Counted from the first letter of the stretch, positions 23,500 to 31,879 are shown. The stretch: DNA of 32,060 bases from Candidatus Firestoneibacteriota bacterium (GCA_903891415.1 CAITEH010000060.1:1-32060); one strand, 5' to 3'. Numbers and translations: made by a program. The notes: a model not told the origin generated them from the sequence alone.

Positions 23500-26088
23500 A
23501 TGGAGCGTTTTAAGTTACGGGTTTCGCCGGTTGCCGATAAAAGGGCTTTTATAAAATTCGGTAATGCCAGATTTACCATATTAAAAGACCGCCTTATACG
23601 CTGTGAACATTCCCAGGACCGTGAATTTGAGGATGCCCCCACCCAGCATTTCTGGTTTCGCCTGCAGCCCGTAGTCCCCTATACTTTTAAGGTCACCGGA
23701 GATGTAATTGAAATTAATACAAGTAAATTAACCTTAACTTATCTGAACACGGAAGCAGGTTTCTCTGCTGAGACCCTTTCCATCAAACTTAAAGAGACCG
23801 GGAAGGCCTGGAGATACGGCGATGTTGATACTGAAAACCTTCTGGGCACGGCTAGAACGCTGGATAATTGCAACGGGGATTTTGACGTCCTGCATTTACA
23901 TAAACTGAAGCTTTCAGAAGGGCTCCTTTCCCGGTCCGGCTGGGCTGCAATAGACGATAGCCATTCTCTGGTTTTTGACAGTAACGGATTCCTCCGCCCG
24001 TGGAGAAATAGGAACAGCGATATATATTTTTTTGGTTACGGAACAGATTATAAGGCCTGTCTGCTTGCTTACTACGCTGTGAGCGGGAATGTGCGCATGA
24101 TACCCAAATGGTCTCTCGGTATCTGGTGGAGCCGCTGGGAAAGATACAGGCAGGCAGATCTGGAAAGAATTGCCGGCGAGTTCGAGAGACACGGAGTGCC
24201 TCTTTCGGTCTGTGTCATTGATAAGGACTGGCACCTGCCGGGCTGGACCGGGTATACCTGGAATCCGGAATATTTTCCTGATCCAAAAGGCTTCTTTAAA
24301 CGGCTGCACGCGAAAAAGATCCATGCCTGCCTGAACCTGCATCCCGCCGGCGGCGTGCTCCCGCATGAAAAAATGTATCCGGAAATGGCGCGGCATATGG
24401 GGCTTGATCCGGCTTCAAGGCAGGTTATTCCTTTTGACCTGTCCGACAGAAAATTTATCGAAGGCTACTTTAAATACCTGCATCATCCCCTGGAAAAAGA
24501 CGGAGTTGATTTCTGGTGGATAGACTGGCAGCAGGGAACAAAGACCAGCGTTACCAATCTGGACCCTCTCTGGTACTTGAATCATCTTCATTCTAATGAC
24601 CTGGCCCGGGACGGTTTAAAAAGGCCCATTAACTTTTCAAGATGGGGAAATAACGGAAGCCATAGATATCCTATCGGATTTTCCGGGGATACGATCCCCA
24701 CCTGGAAAACGCTGAAGTTCCAACTCTATTTTACCGCGACTTCTTCGAATATCGGTTACAGCTGGTGGAGCCATGATATAGGCGGTTTCGCCCAGCACTG
24801 GCATAATGATGAGCTCTATACCCGCTGGGTGCAATTCGGCTGTTTCTCTCCGATTTTCAGGTTTCATAGTTCGGGGGACCCGAGAATTGACAACAGGCCC
24901 TGGACGAAACCGGAAGCTTTCAAGGCGGCCGCAATTTCAGCGCTTAAACTAAGGCGGGCTCTTTTACCCTACCTTTATACCTCTACCTGGCATAATAGGA
25001 GCGGCGGCCTTCCTCTTATCACGCCGATGTACTACGAGCACCCAAAAGATGAAAATGCATACGCCTGCCCCAACCAGTACTACTTTGGCGAGCAGTTGAT
25101 CGCGGCTCCTTTTGATCAAGCCATAGAAGAAGAAACGGGGCTTGCAAGAAAACCTGTCTGGCTTCCACCTGGAACTTTTTATGATCTTTTTAACGGAAAA
25201 ACCTATGAAGGGGGGCGTTGGCACGTCCTTTACGGGGCGTTGACGGATATTCCGGTTTTTGCCAGAGCCGGAGCGGTTATTTCTTTAAAGACCAAGGAAA
25301 GGTCCCTGGACTTTGTTCTTTTCAAGGGGACGGGAACCTGTGATTTTTATGATGATGACGGGGAGACGCTGGGTTATAAAAAAGGCAAATACCTGCTTGC
25401 GGCCTGTAAAAATAACTGGCAGGGAAAAGAAATAAGCTTTGAGCTTGTAAAAAAAGGCGGAACCAGCCATAAAAAATTAAAATTAAATCTTGTGCTCCGG
25501 GGCCTACGCGCGAATGAAATAAAAAAAGTTAAAGTAAACGGAAGAAAATATTCAAAGTTCACCGCCCGGCCTGATGAAAACGGCGATTTCAGGATCTCCG
25601 GACTGGTTTTTGACGGCGGGCCGTTTAAAATTACGGCTGTTTTCGCGGAGCACTTTAACACCAACTCAAAGTTTACGCTTGAAGATTTTGTGAATACCGT
25701 AAGGGGTTTTAATATGTCCGGGTTTGACAGATTACCTCTTCTGGAAAAGCCGAAGGAATATTTTGGCAGCCCGGAGAAACTTTTGAAAGCCGCCCAGGAA
25801 TTAAGCCCCGGGCAGCTTAAGGTTCTTTTTGAGCTGGGATGCGATGTGGGGTTCTACCATGAAGTGCTCTATGACGGGCGTGAAGTTGTGGTGTGGTGGA
25901 ATGAAAAGAAACTCCCGGGTTTTGAAGCCAAGTTTTCCGGAGACATAAAAAATATAAAACAGAAAAATACGGAAAGCGGGTTTCCGGTATTTATTAAAAA
26001 AGAAAGTTTTTTACGCGGGTGGAGAGTGGATGTCAACTATTTTAATGCCGCCTCTACGGAGGTGGATAAATACTCCTTTATCCGTTAA
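23500..26088 (+). CDS. GH31 family alpha-glycosidase with unusual C-terminal extension, cytoplasmic
   Basis: 862 residues starting at an ATG behind AGGAGG. No signal peptide. The N-terminal beta-sandwich (about 1-200, including TENLLGTARTLDN) leads into the (beta/alpha)8 barrel: KWSLGIWWSRW, then WWIDWQQG with nucleophile Asp342, and GFSGDT with acid/base Asp397; YSWWSHDIGGF completes the pocket. The proximal and distal C-terminal beta domains follow (about 515-720). The last ~140 residues (about 720-862) do not belong to a normal GH31 and may bind substrate or a partner. Likely reaction: exo-cleavage of alpha-glucosides or alpha-xylosides imported as oligosaccharides. Confidence 0.92.
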   Translation: MERFKLRVSPVADKRAFIKFGNARFTILKDRLIRCEHSQDREFEDAPTQHFWFRLQPVVPYTFKVTGDVIEINTSKLTLTYLNTEAGFSAETLSIKLKETGKAWRYGDVDTENLLGTARTLDNCNGDFDVLHLHKLKLSEGLLSRSGWAAIDDSHSLVFDSNGFLRPWRNRNSDIYFFGYGTDYKACLLAYYAVSGNVRMIPKWSLGIWWSRWERYRQADLERIAGEFERHGVPLSVCVIDKDWHLPGWTGYTWNPEYFPDPKGFFKRLHAKKIHACLNLHPAGGVLPHEKMYPEMARHMGLDPASRQVIPFDLSDRKFIEGYFKYLHHPLEKDGVDFWWIDWQQGTKTSVTNLDPLWYLNHLHSNDLARDGLKRPINFSRWGNNGSHRYPIGFSGDTIPTWKTLKFQLYFTATSSNIGYSWWSHDIGGFAQHWHNDELYTRWVQFGCFSPIFRFHSSGDPRIDNRPWTKPEAFKAAAISALKLRRALLPYLYTSTWHNRSGGLPLITPMYYEHPKDENAYACPNQYYFGEQLIAAPFDQAIEEETGLARKPVWLPPGTFYDLFNGKTYEGGRWHVLYGALTDIPVFARAGAVISLKTKERSLDFVLFKGTGTCDFYDDDGETLGYKKGKYLLAACKNNWQGKEISFELVKKGGTSHKKLKLNLVLRGLRANEIKKVKVNGRKYSKFTARPDENGDFRISGLVFDGGPFKITAVFAEHFNTNSKFTLEDFVNTVRGFNMSGFDRLPLLEKPKEYFGSPEKLLKAAQELSPGQLKVLFELGCDVGFYHEVLYDGREVVVWWNEKKLPGFEAKFSGDIKNIKQKNTESGFPVFIKKESFLRGWRVDVNYFNAASTEVDKYSFIR

Positions 26089-26144
26089 AGTACTTTAGCT
26101 TTTTATTGCAAAGTAACTTGTGATTTATTATTGCCCGGTATTTA

Positions 26145-26153
26145 TGCTATAAT
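26145..26153 (+). promoter_or_regulatory. Extended -10 promoter for the small membrane protein
   Basis: TGCTATAAT (TG-N-TATAAT; -10 at 26148-26153), 26 nt before the ATG at 26180. The -35 is weak. Confidence 0.5.
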
Positions 26154-26179
26154 CAAAAAGGTTGTTTTAGGGAGAAGAC

Positions 26180-26653
26180 ATGGGGAATATTGCTGCTTAC
26201 GTTGCCGGCAATCTGGTTGATAAAACAGGTAAACTCTTTGCCTGGTTTACTCGTCCTAAAAATATTAAAAACGCGCTGGTTACGGCTCTTACGGTCTTAA
26301 TTGCCAGCCAGCTTTTTGTATTTTACGTATTAATCGCGGCCAGGGTAAATACGGCAGATTCCTGGCTTGAAGCCTTCAAATCCCTTAATTGCTCCGGCTG
26401 CGGGTTCCTTTTCCTCTGGGAAATGCTCATAAATGCCCTTGGTTTGTTTCTGGTAAAGTATAAGGTCATAGTCTTAATTCTGAGTGCCCTCATTCTTGCC
26501 GGAGGGATTTTTCTTATCCGCGCGATCCCGGATGAATGGTATGAAATCGGCGATATTCCGGCAATTCTTCTCCTGCTCTCCGCTCCTGCAGTAATTATTG
26601 GCCTGGCTGGTTTTGAAATACTTCCCTACCTTATCAATAACTATATTAGATAA
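26180..26653 (+). CDS. Small three-helix membrane protein, unknown function
   Basis: 157 residues, ATG preceded by GGGAG (9 bp). Hydrophobic helices at about 30-52 (ALVTALTVLIASQLFVFYVL), 72-104 (LINALGLFLVKYKVIVLILS and on) and 121-151. A CSGCG motif lies in the loop before the second helix and could bind a metal or form a disulfide. The N-terminus is polar (MGNIAAYVAGNLVDKTGKLF). No family recognised. It has its own promoter and is not obviously linked to its neighbours. Confidence 0.65.
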   Translation: MGNIAAYVAGNLVDKTGKLFAWFTRPKNIKNALVTALTVLIASQLFVFYVLIAARVNTADSWLEAFKSLNCSGCGFLFLWEMLINALGLFLVKYKVIVLILSALILAGGIFLIRAIPDEWYEIGDIPAILLLLSAPAVIIGLAGFEILPYLINNYIR

Positions 26654-26811
26654 TGAATTTCGAGACCCTGTAAACTTTTAATTATAATAAACGTCTAAAA
26701 CCTGATATATGCTTGATTTTTAAATAAATAAGCCGGGGTTTTGCCTTGAAAAACAGATCCCTGCATAAAAGGCTTTGTTTTTTTATTTTTATTTCGGAAG
26801 CCCGGCTGAAA

Positions 26812-26820
26812 TGATATAAT
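26812..26820 (+). promoter_or_regulatory. Extended -10 promoter for the DUF192 gene
   Basis: TGATATAAT (-10 TATAAT at 26815-26820). Transcription would begin near 26827, which makes the GTG at 26827 unlikely as start codon and favours the ATG at 26836. Confidence 0.5.
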
Positions 26821-26835
26821 TAATAGGTGAGTATT

Positions 26836-27303
26836 ATGATAAAATCCGCTAAAATATTATTGCGAGGAGTTCTCATTATAGTGCTTTTTCTGTCCATCAT
26901 TGCCTGTCCTCCTCTTGTTCGAAAGCTTTCCGCCAACCAGGAAAAAACAAAAAAAACCCTGAAAATCAATGAAAAAAACTTGACTGTCGAAGTTGCAGAT
27001 ACTTTTGAAAAAAAGCTGACAGGCCTTATGTTCCGCAAAGAACTGGGAAAGGATGAAGGAATGCTGTTTTGCTTTGATAAGCCACAAAAGCCGGTCTTTT
27101 GGATGAAGAATACCTATTTGCCTCTATCTCTGGCTTTTATAGATGCAAACGGAATAATATTACAGCTTGAGGATCTAAAGCCGGAGGATTTGACTCCGGT
27201 TGCGGCAAAGGAAAAAGTCCTTTATGCGCTTGAAGTCAATAAAGGCTGGTTTGAACAGAATAAAATTAAAACAGGTGATGTTATTAAAGGTTTAGCCGAT
27301 TAA
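26836..27303 (+). CDS. DUF192 family exported lipoprotein
   Basis: 155 residues from the ATG at 26836, with AGGTGAG four bases upstream; the GTG at 26827 lies at the probable transcription start. The N-terminus is a lipoprotein-like signal: basic start, hydrophobic 8-22, then IIAC with Cys24. The DUF192 domain covers about 45-155: LTVEVADTFEKKLTGLMFRKEL, GMLFCFDKPQKPVFWMKNT (the hallmark F-W-M-K-N-T) and YALEVNKGWFEQNKIKTGDVI. The family is widespread and small, and no enzymatic role is established. Confidence 0.88.
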   Translation: MIKSAKILLRGVLIIVLFLSIIACPPLVRKLSANQEKTKKTLKINEKNLTVEVADTFEKKLTGLMFRKELGKDEGMLFCFDKPQKPVFWMKNTYLPLSLAFIDANGIILQLEDLKPEDLTPVAAKEKVLYALEVNKGWFEQNKIKTGDVIKGLAD

Positions 27304-27426
27304 GCAGAAATTCCTCAAGAAGATAGAAGCAAATGATATTAGAACTGTAGTTGCTTGATTCATCAAGCATTTTTGGCCTCATAAATGAGGCAACTACAAA
27401 AATTGTCCAAGACGAGGAATTTCTGC
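27304..27426. repeat. Nested palindrome forming a three-way junction (REP-like element)
   Basis: Outer arms GCAGAAATTCCTC (27304-27316) and GAGGAATTTCTGC (27414-27426) are perfect 13-bp inverses. Inside, TGTAGTTGC (27346-27354) pairs with GCAACTACA (27390-27398), enclosing two adjacent hairpins: TGCTTGA-TTCA-TCAAGCA (27352-27369) and GCCTCAT-AA-ATGAGGC (27376-27391). The inner 53 bp has the form of a REP sequence used by Y1-type transposases. It starts directly after the DUF192 stop and may also end that transcript. Confidence 0.9.
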
Positions 27427-27442
27427 CGCTTAAGAGCAAGCG

Positions 27443-27471
27443 TTGACAAAACTTTTATAAAAAGGTACCAT
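27443..27471 (+). promoter_or_regulatory. Sigma70-type promoter of the ExbB-ExbD-SIMPL operon
   Basis: Perfect TTGACA (27443-27448), 17-nt spacer, TACCAT (27466-27471; 4/6). The ATG at 27537 lies about 60 nt beyond the expected start. Confidence 0.7.
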
Positions 27472-27536
27472 AGTAGAACAGTCAATAAAAAAGGCTTTTT
27501 TCAGCAAGCTAGAAAGTAAATAAAAGGGGGTAAGTT

Positions 27537-28235
27537 ATGCCGGAAAATTTAGGTTTATTCCAGTCGTTGTTCAAGAACTACTGGGCGCTTCTCACCATAC
27601 TGGTACTGGTCGCGGTCTCTTTCGTGTCGATCTACCATATTGTCGAGAGATATCTGAGGTTTAAAGCCGCCAAAGTGGATACTAATGAGTTCCTTGAAAA
27701 ATTAAAACGGGTCCTGCGTAAAGACGGAAAATTTGACAGCTCCGGGGTCTCCAGGGCGCTGGATCTATGCCAGGATTTTGAAGGCCCGGTGTCCTTTGTT
27801 GTAAAAGCGGCTTTGATCAGATTTCCTTCCACAAAAGAAGAGCTCGAAGAAGCTATGAAAAAAACCGCGATCAGGGAAATCTCCAAACTGGAAAAAAATC
27901 TTGTAGTTATCGGGACCATAGGCAATGTAGCGCCTTTCATTGGCTTGCTCGGGACCGTCATTGGTGTTACCGAGTCTTTTTCTTTGATAAACAACATGGG
28001 AGGGACCGGCGGTATCGGTGTTGTCGGGCCCGGGATCGCGCAAGCTTTGATCGCCACGATTGTCGGGCTTTTTGTCGCTATCCCTTCGGTTGCGGCCTAT
28101 AATTATTTTGTCAGAAAAGTTGACGAATTAAACACGGATATTACGCTCGCGGGCATGGAGACGGTAAATCTTCTTACCGCAAAAGATGTTGACCGCGATA
28201 AATGGGATGAGATGAATAAAGAGTCAAGGGGGTAG
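27537..28235 (+). CDS. MotA/TolQ/ExbB family proton-channel protein
   Basis: 232 residues, ATG behind GGGGG. Three membrane helices in the family order: one at about 16-35, then a cytoplasmic segment (about 40-125), then two close helices at about 126-150 and 163-190. The conserved stretch GPGIAQALIATIVGLFVAIPSV is the TolQ/ExbB signature, and GNVAPFIGLLGTVIGV is the second-helix consensus. It should form the pentameric stator that converts proton flow into movement of an ExbD/TolR dimer. Five bases separate it from the ExbD gene. The third protein of the operon replaces TonB or TolA. Confidence 0.93.
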   Translation: MPENLGLFQSLFKNYWALLTILVLVAVSFVSIYHIVERYLRFKAAKVDTNEFLEKLKRVLRKDGKFDSSGVSRALDLCQDFEGPVSFVVKAALIRFPSTKEELEEAMKKTAIREISKLEKNLVVIGTIGNVAPFIGLLGTVIGVTESFSLINNMGGTGGIGVVGPGIAQALIATIVGLFVAIPSVAAYNYFVRKVDELNTDITLAGMETVNLLTAKDVDRDKWDEMNKESRG

Positions 28236-28239
28236 AGCC

Positions 28240-28665
28240 GTGTTCAGCCTGAATACAAAAAAAGCAAAACTTTTTTCAGAAATTAATATTACTCCGCTTA
28301 CCGATGTGGCGCTGGTACTGCTCATAATATTTATGATAACGGCGCCTATGTTGATCCAGTCAGGCATAAACGTTAAACTGCCGGGCTCTGTTTCCAATGA
28401 TGTTACGCCTGAAAAAAATATCATATTGAATATCACAGCGGACGGCAAGGTCTATCTGGGCAATCAGGAAATTTCTCTCAAAGATCTTTCCCTGCCCCTG
28501 GCGGCGTTACTTGCCGTAAGCCAGAATAAAATAGTTATTATTAATGCCGATACCTCCGTTAAGCACGGTATTGTTATCTCTGTAATGGACCTGGCAAGAC
28601 AGGCCGGTGCGGTTAAACTCTTTGAATCCACGGAACATACACCGCAGCCGGATTGGAAAAAGTAG
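28240..28665 (+). CDS. ExbD/TolR family protein
   Basis: 141 residues from a GTG start behind AAGGGGG. One membrane helix (about 20-42) begins with EINITPLTDVALVLLIIFMITAP, which carries the essential proton-carrying Asp (LTDV) of ExbD/TolR. The periplasmic domain (about 50-135) ends with the family KHGIVISVMDLARQAGA helix. It is the partner of the upstream ExbB-like channel. Confidence 0.94.
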   Translation: MFSLNTKKAKLFSEINITPLTDVALVLLIIFMITAPMLIQSGINVKLPGSVSNDVTPEKNIILNITADGKVYLGNQEISLKDLSLPLAALLAVSQNKIVIINADTSVKHGIVISVMDLARQAGAVKLFESTEHTPQPDWKK

Positions 28666-28710
28666 CCGGTTATTGATCTTTATTAAGAAAAGGAGTTCAT
28701 AGAAAATATT

Positions 28711-29856
28711 ATGGCCCTGGATAGGATAGAAAAAATATCGCTTGCCGTAAGTTTTGCCGAGCATCTGGTGCTTTTTTGCATTGTTGCCCTTATTATTTCT
28801 ATTCCGGCGGTCAAGTATATTCCTATGATAGAAGTAAATATGTTAAACAATGTTTCCTTTAAAGACCTTTTGAAGGCCCCGGTGGATACTTCAGGAAACA
28901 GTACAAATAATGCAGGCACCCCAAATGTAGCTCAACCCGGTAACTCGAAACTGGCGCCCTCGGAAGTGGGAACCACACAGGAAGGCAGTCTTTCTTCTAC
29001 GCTGGATATGGTAGGTTCGGGAATTGCCGAGAATGTAAAGTTTTCCGGCGGGAAGGTTGCCGGCTTTTCCTTTACCGGCACCGGCATCGTGACCGCCAAG
29101 CCGGACAACGTCTTTGTTCAGTTTTCCGTAAAATCAGGGCCGCAGAACTCCCTCCGGTCAGCAGAAACCGCGGTTGCTCAAAAAGTAGACTGGATGATAT
29201 ATAATATTGGCCGTCTTTTCAGGATAAAAAAGGAAAATTTCAAAGTTTATGGTTTTCAGCCGGAACTGGTAAAGCAGACTATGAAACAAAACAGATCTCT
29301 TACCCAGAAAGATGAATACGGCAATGTTATAGAAAAGGTAGAATTTAAGTATAATTCCAAAAAGTATGTGGTGGTGGGGGATCTGGGCAGCAAATCCTTC
29401 GTGGAAATATGCGAGATGCTTGATAAAGCAGTAGACTATGGCGGTATTGCCGTCGCAGAAATTCCCAAATTGAATAATGAGGTGGCCTCCGCTACCGCCG
29501 AAGGCAAGGCCGATTCCCGGTTAAAGGCCGTGAAGGGCGCAACAAAACTTAAGTTTGCGGCAACCACCCAAAATCCCGATAACCAGCTTATAAATTATCA
29601 CTTTAACGAAGCAACTCTGGAAAAACTGATGAAAACCGCAAAAGACCAGGCCTATAAAGAAGCCAAAGACAAAGTGGACAAGATCAAAGCAGTACTTAAA
29701 TTCAAAGAAAATGAAATGGACATTATTTTTGCCGAAAGTACAACTGCTGCTTCTGACGAAGAAGGTGCTGTTACCATAAAAACAGATGTAACTGCCACGC
29801 TGAGCAAACCTAATTCCGCGGCCAACCAGGCTCAACCTGTCAATACTCCTCAATGA
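28711..29856 (+). CDS. TonB-position membrane-anchored SIMPL (DUF541) protein
   Basis: 381 residues. An AGGAG lies 16 bp before the ATG, rather far. Residues 6-34 (RIEKISLAVSFAEHLVLFCI and on to ISIP) form a single N-terminal membrane helix, as in TonB/TolA. A Ser/Asn/Pro/Gly-rich linker (about 55-115) crosses into the periplasm. Instead of a TonB or TolA end domain, residues about 119-360 form a SIMPL/DUF541 domain: FTGTGIVTAKPDNVFVQFSV at its start and KVDKIKAVLKFKENEMDIIF near its end. SIMPL proteins (for example BP26, YggE) are periplasmic oligomers. A motor-coupled SIMPL protein is not a standard arrangement. Position and anchor make it the likely output of the ExbB-ExbD motor. Confidence 0.75.
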   Translation: MALDRIEKISLAVSFAEHLVLFCIVALIISIPAVKYIPMIEVNMLNNVSFKDLLKAPVDTSGNSTNNAGTPNVAQPGNSKLAPSEVGTTQEGSLSSTLDMVGSGIAENVKFSGGKVAGFSFTGTGIVTAKPDNVFVQFSVKSGPQNSLRSAETAVAQKVDWMIYNIGRLFRIKKENFKVYGFQPELVKQTMKQNRSLTQKDEYGNVIEKVEFKYNSKKYVVVGDLGSKSFVEICEMLDKAVDYGGIAVAEIPKLNNEVASATAEGKADSRLKAVKGATKLKFAATTQNPDNQLINYHFNEATLEKLMKTAKDQAYKEAKDKVDKIKAVLKFKENEMDIIFAESTTAASDEEGAVTIKTDVTATLSKPNSAANQAQPVNTPQ

Positions 29857-29871
29857 GCTAACGGAGACGCT

Positions 29872-30447
29872 ATGTCAACCTACGAAACTATTTTAGCAAG
29901 GCGCACTATCAGAAAGTTTAAACAGACAAAAATTTCCAATTCTTTGCTTGAGAAACTGGTAAACGCGGCCAGAGTTTCTCCTTCCGCCGGCAATCTTCAA
30001 CCGCTGGAATATGTAGTGGTCAGGGATAAGGAATTTACGGAGGATATTTTCCAGCATGTAAAATGGGCGGCTTATATAGCGCCGCGCGGAATACCAAAAG
30101 AAGGCGAGAAGCCGATGGCTTATATAGTTGTCGTCGAGAACCACAAAGCAGGTTCGGCCTCTAGCCCTTACGATCTTGGAGCAGCGATTATGGCACTGCT
30201 CTTAACCGCGTGGGACGAGGGGCTGGGCGGATGCTGGATAAAAACTTGTGATAAGCCGGCCTTAAAAAAACTTTTGAAGATTCCGGAAACACATGAAGTA
30301 GATTCTGTTATTGCTCTGGGTTACCGCGCGGAAGAACCTGTAATGGAAGAAAACGATACCAATATAAAATACTATATTGATGATAAAGGTATTTTTCGGG
30401 TGCCTAAAAAAAGAGCACAGACCTTAACGCACTGGGAACAGTTTTGA
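29872..30447 (+). CDS. Nitroreductase family FMN oxidoreductase
   Basis: 191 residues, ATG with GGAGAC upstream, 15 bp after the SIMPL gene. N-terminal RRTIRKFKQTKIS is the FMN-phosphate-binding start of the family. SPSAGNLQPLEYVVV is the second FMN segment, and GGCWIKTCDKPALKKLLKIP followed by ALGYRAEEP closes the site. It should be a dimeric, NAD(P)H-dependent enzyme that reduces nitro compounds, quinones or an unknown physiological substrate. Its relation to the preceding motor operon is unclear; it is probably co-transcribed because no terminator lies between. Confidence 0.9.
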   Translation: MSTYETILARRTIRKFKQTKISNSLLEKLVNAARVSPSAGNLQPLEYVVVRDKEFTEDIFQHVKWAAYIAPRGIPKEGEKPMAYIVVVENHKAGSASSPYDLGAAIMALLLTAWDEGLGGCWIKTCDKPALKKLLKIPETHEVDSVIALGYRAEEPVMEENDTNIKYYIDDKGIFRVPKKRAQTLTHWEQF

Positions 30448-30467
30448 GGAAGCATTGCTCTAAGTCC

Positions 30468-30500
30468 GCCTCCCGGCGGGAGGCAGCAGGTCTCGCTGCC
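30468..30500. repeat. GC-rich overlapping hairpins between nitroreductase and oxidoreductase genes
   Basis: GCCTCCC (30468-30474), loop GGC, GGGAGGC (30478-30484) is a perfect 7-bp stem. It shares bases with a competing stem GGCAGC (30482-30487)/GCTGCC (30495-30500). No T run follows, so it is a REP-like sequence or an RNA switch-like alternative fold rather than a simple terminator. Confidence 0.6.
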
Positions 30501-30537
30501 TGCGCGTAAGGAAGAACATTGACAGGGGAAATCTAAA

Positions 30538-31806
30538 CTGAAACATAAAAGCAGAACAGCCATAATTGGCGGCGGACTTACGGGCCTTTCCGCCGCTTTT
30601 CATTTAAGGCAGGCGGGAAAGGATTTTATTATTTTTGAAAAAGAAGAAGTTCCCGGAGGCCTTGCCGGGAGTTTTCTTGTAAACAATTTTTCCTTTGACC
30701 ATACCGGGCATTACTTTCATTTTAAGACGGGTTACGGCCGGACTTTTGTCAGGAGACTGCTCGCAAACCGTTTACTTAAAATAAAAAGAAAAGCCGCGGT
30801 TTTTGTAAAAGGAGAATATATTCCCTATCCGTTCCAGGCGCACTTTTTGAAACTTAAAAACAGGCGGATCGCAGCAGAATGCGCTGCGGGCCTTAAGTAC
30901 CCCGGGGAAAAAAAGAAGTATAAGACATTTAAAGACTGGATACTGGGCACTTCCGGTAAAGGGATCTACGAACATTTCATGCGGCCTTATAATGAAAAAC
31001 TTTATCATTGCAAGCTTGATAAGATGCTGCCTTTCGGGCAGAGCGCGTATGTTCCGGAGGTTAAAAGGAAAAGAAAAGCTTACGGATATAATATTGAATT
31101 TTATTATCCTGCTGCGGGCGGAATAGGCAGTTTCTCCAAAACTTTGAGCGGCTTTGTCTTTGACCGTACTCTCCTTAACGCCGAAGTTAAGGAAATAGAC
31201 CCGGTTAAACGGGAAATAACTTATGGCGACGGTATGAAAGCCGCGGGTTTTAAAGAGATAATATCCACCCTGCCTCTGCCGGAATTGATACCGCGCATAA
31301 AGGGAGCCCCGAAAAAAGTTTTGGCCGCGGCCAAAAAACTCCGGTATATTTCACTCTTTGCCTTAAATCTCGGAATAGGCCGGGAAAAGGTAAATAAAAA
31401 TCACTGGCTCTACTTCGCGGATCCCGAAATATGCTTTTACCGGACCGGCTTTTATTCCAATGTCTCAAAAAAACTCTGTCCTCCCGGGATGTCTTCACTG
31501 TATACGGAGGTCTCACTAAAGCAGGGAACGGGGTATGACCAAAAAAAACTCGTAAAAAATATCAAGAGAGACCTTATTGAAACAGGCGTCCTGAAAACAT
31601 CCGACAACATTATTGCGGAACAACCGCTTTACATTAAATATGCCTATGTGATATTTGATCTCAATTACCATAAAAATATAGCAATATTGCGCGAATATCT
31701 AAAAAAGGTTAAAATAATCTCAACCGGCAGGTATGGCGCCTGGAATTATTCAGCCATGGAAGAAGCACTTTTGGACGGAAAAGCCGCGGCAGGACTTATT
31801 AAATGA
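30538..31806 (+). CDS. FAD-dependent amine oxidase/protoporphyrinogen-oxidase-like protein, CTG start
   Basis: 422 residues if started at CTG 30538, with GGGG nine bases upstream. The nearest in-frame stop is at 30520-30522, and no ATG, GTG or TTG occurs before 30847, which would delete the Rossmann fold. With the CTG start the N-terminus is RTAIIGGGLTGLSAAFHL (GxGxxG at 11-16) and Glu34 in FEKEEVPGG binds the ribose, followed by PGGLAGSF. Further blocks include FSFDHTGHYFH and AAGGIGSFSK. The C-terminal STGRYGAWNYSAMEEALLDG is the FAD-closing motif. Such proteins occur in polysaccharide/glycosylation clusters; the substrate is unknown. A GT4 gene follows. Confidence 0.85.
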   Translation: MKHKSRTAIIGGGLTGLSAAFHLRQAGKDFIIFEKEEVPGGLAGSFLVNNFSFDHTGHYFHFKTGYGRTFVRRLLANRLLKIKRKAAVFVKGEYIPYPFQAHFLKLKNRRIAAECAAGLKYPGEKKKYKTFKDWILGTSGKGIYEHFMRPYNEKLYHCKLDKMLPFGQSAYVPEVKRKRKAYGYNIEFYYPAAGGIGSFSKTLSGFVFDRTLLNAEVKEIDPVKREITYGDGMKAAGFKEIISTLPLPELIPRIKGAPKKVLAAAKKLRYISLFALNLGIGREKVNKNHWLYFADPEICFYRTGFYSNVSKKLCPPGMSSLYTEVSLKQGTGYDQKKLVKNIKRDLIETGVLKTSDNIIAEQPLYIKYAYVIFDLNYHKNIAILREYLKKVKIISTGRYGAWNYSAMEEALLDGKAAAGLIK

Positions 31807-31879
31807 ATAAATTAAAGTATAAATATCTATCCATAACTCCGTTGCGAAATCCGCCTGGGCGGAAAAACACGAGGAAACT

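Noticed and set aside
23914-24396. 160-aa minus-strand frame over the GH31 gene
   Set aside because: Antisense shadow of the GH31 barrel; no recognisable motif.
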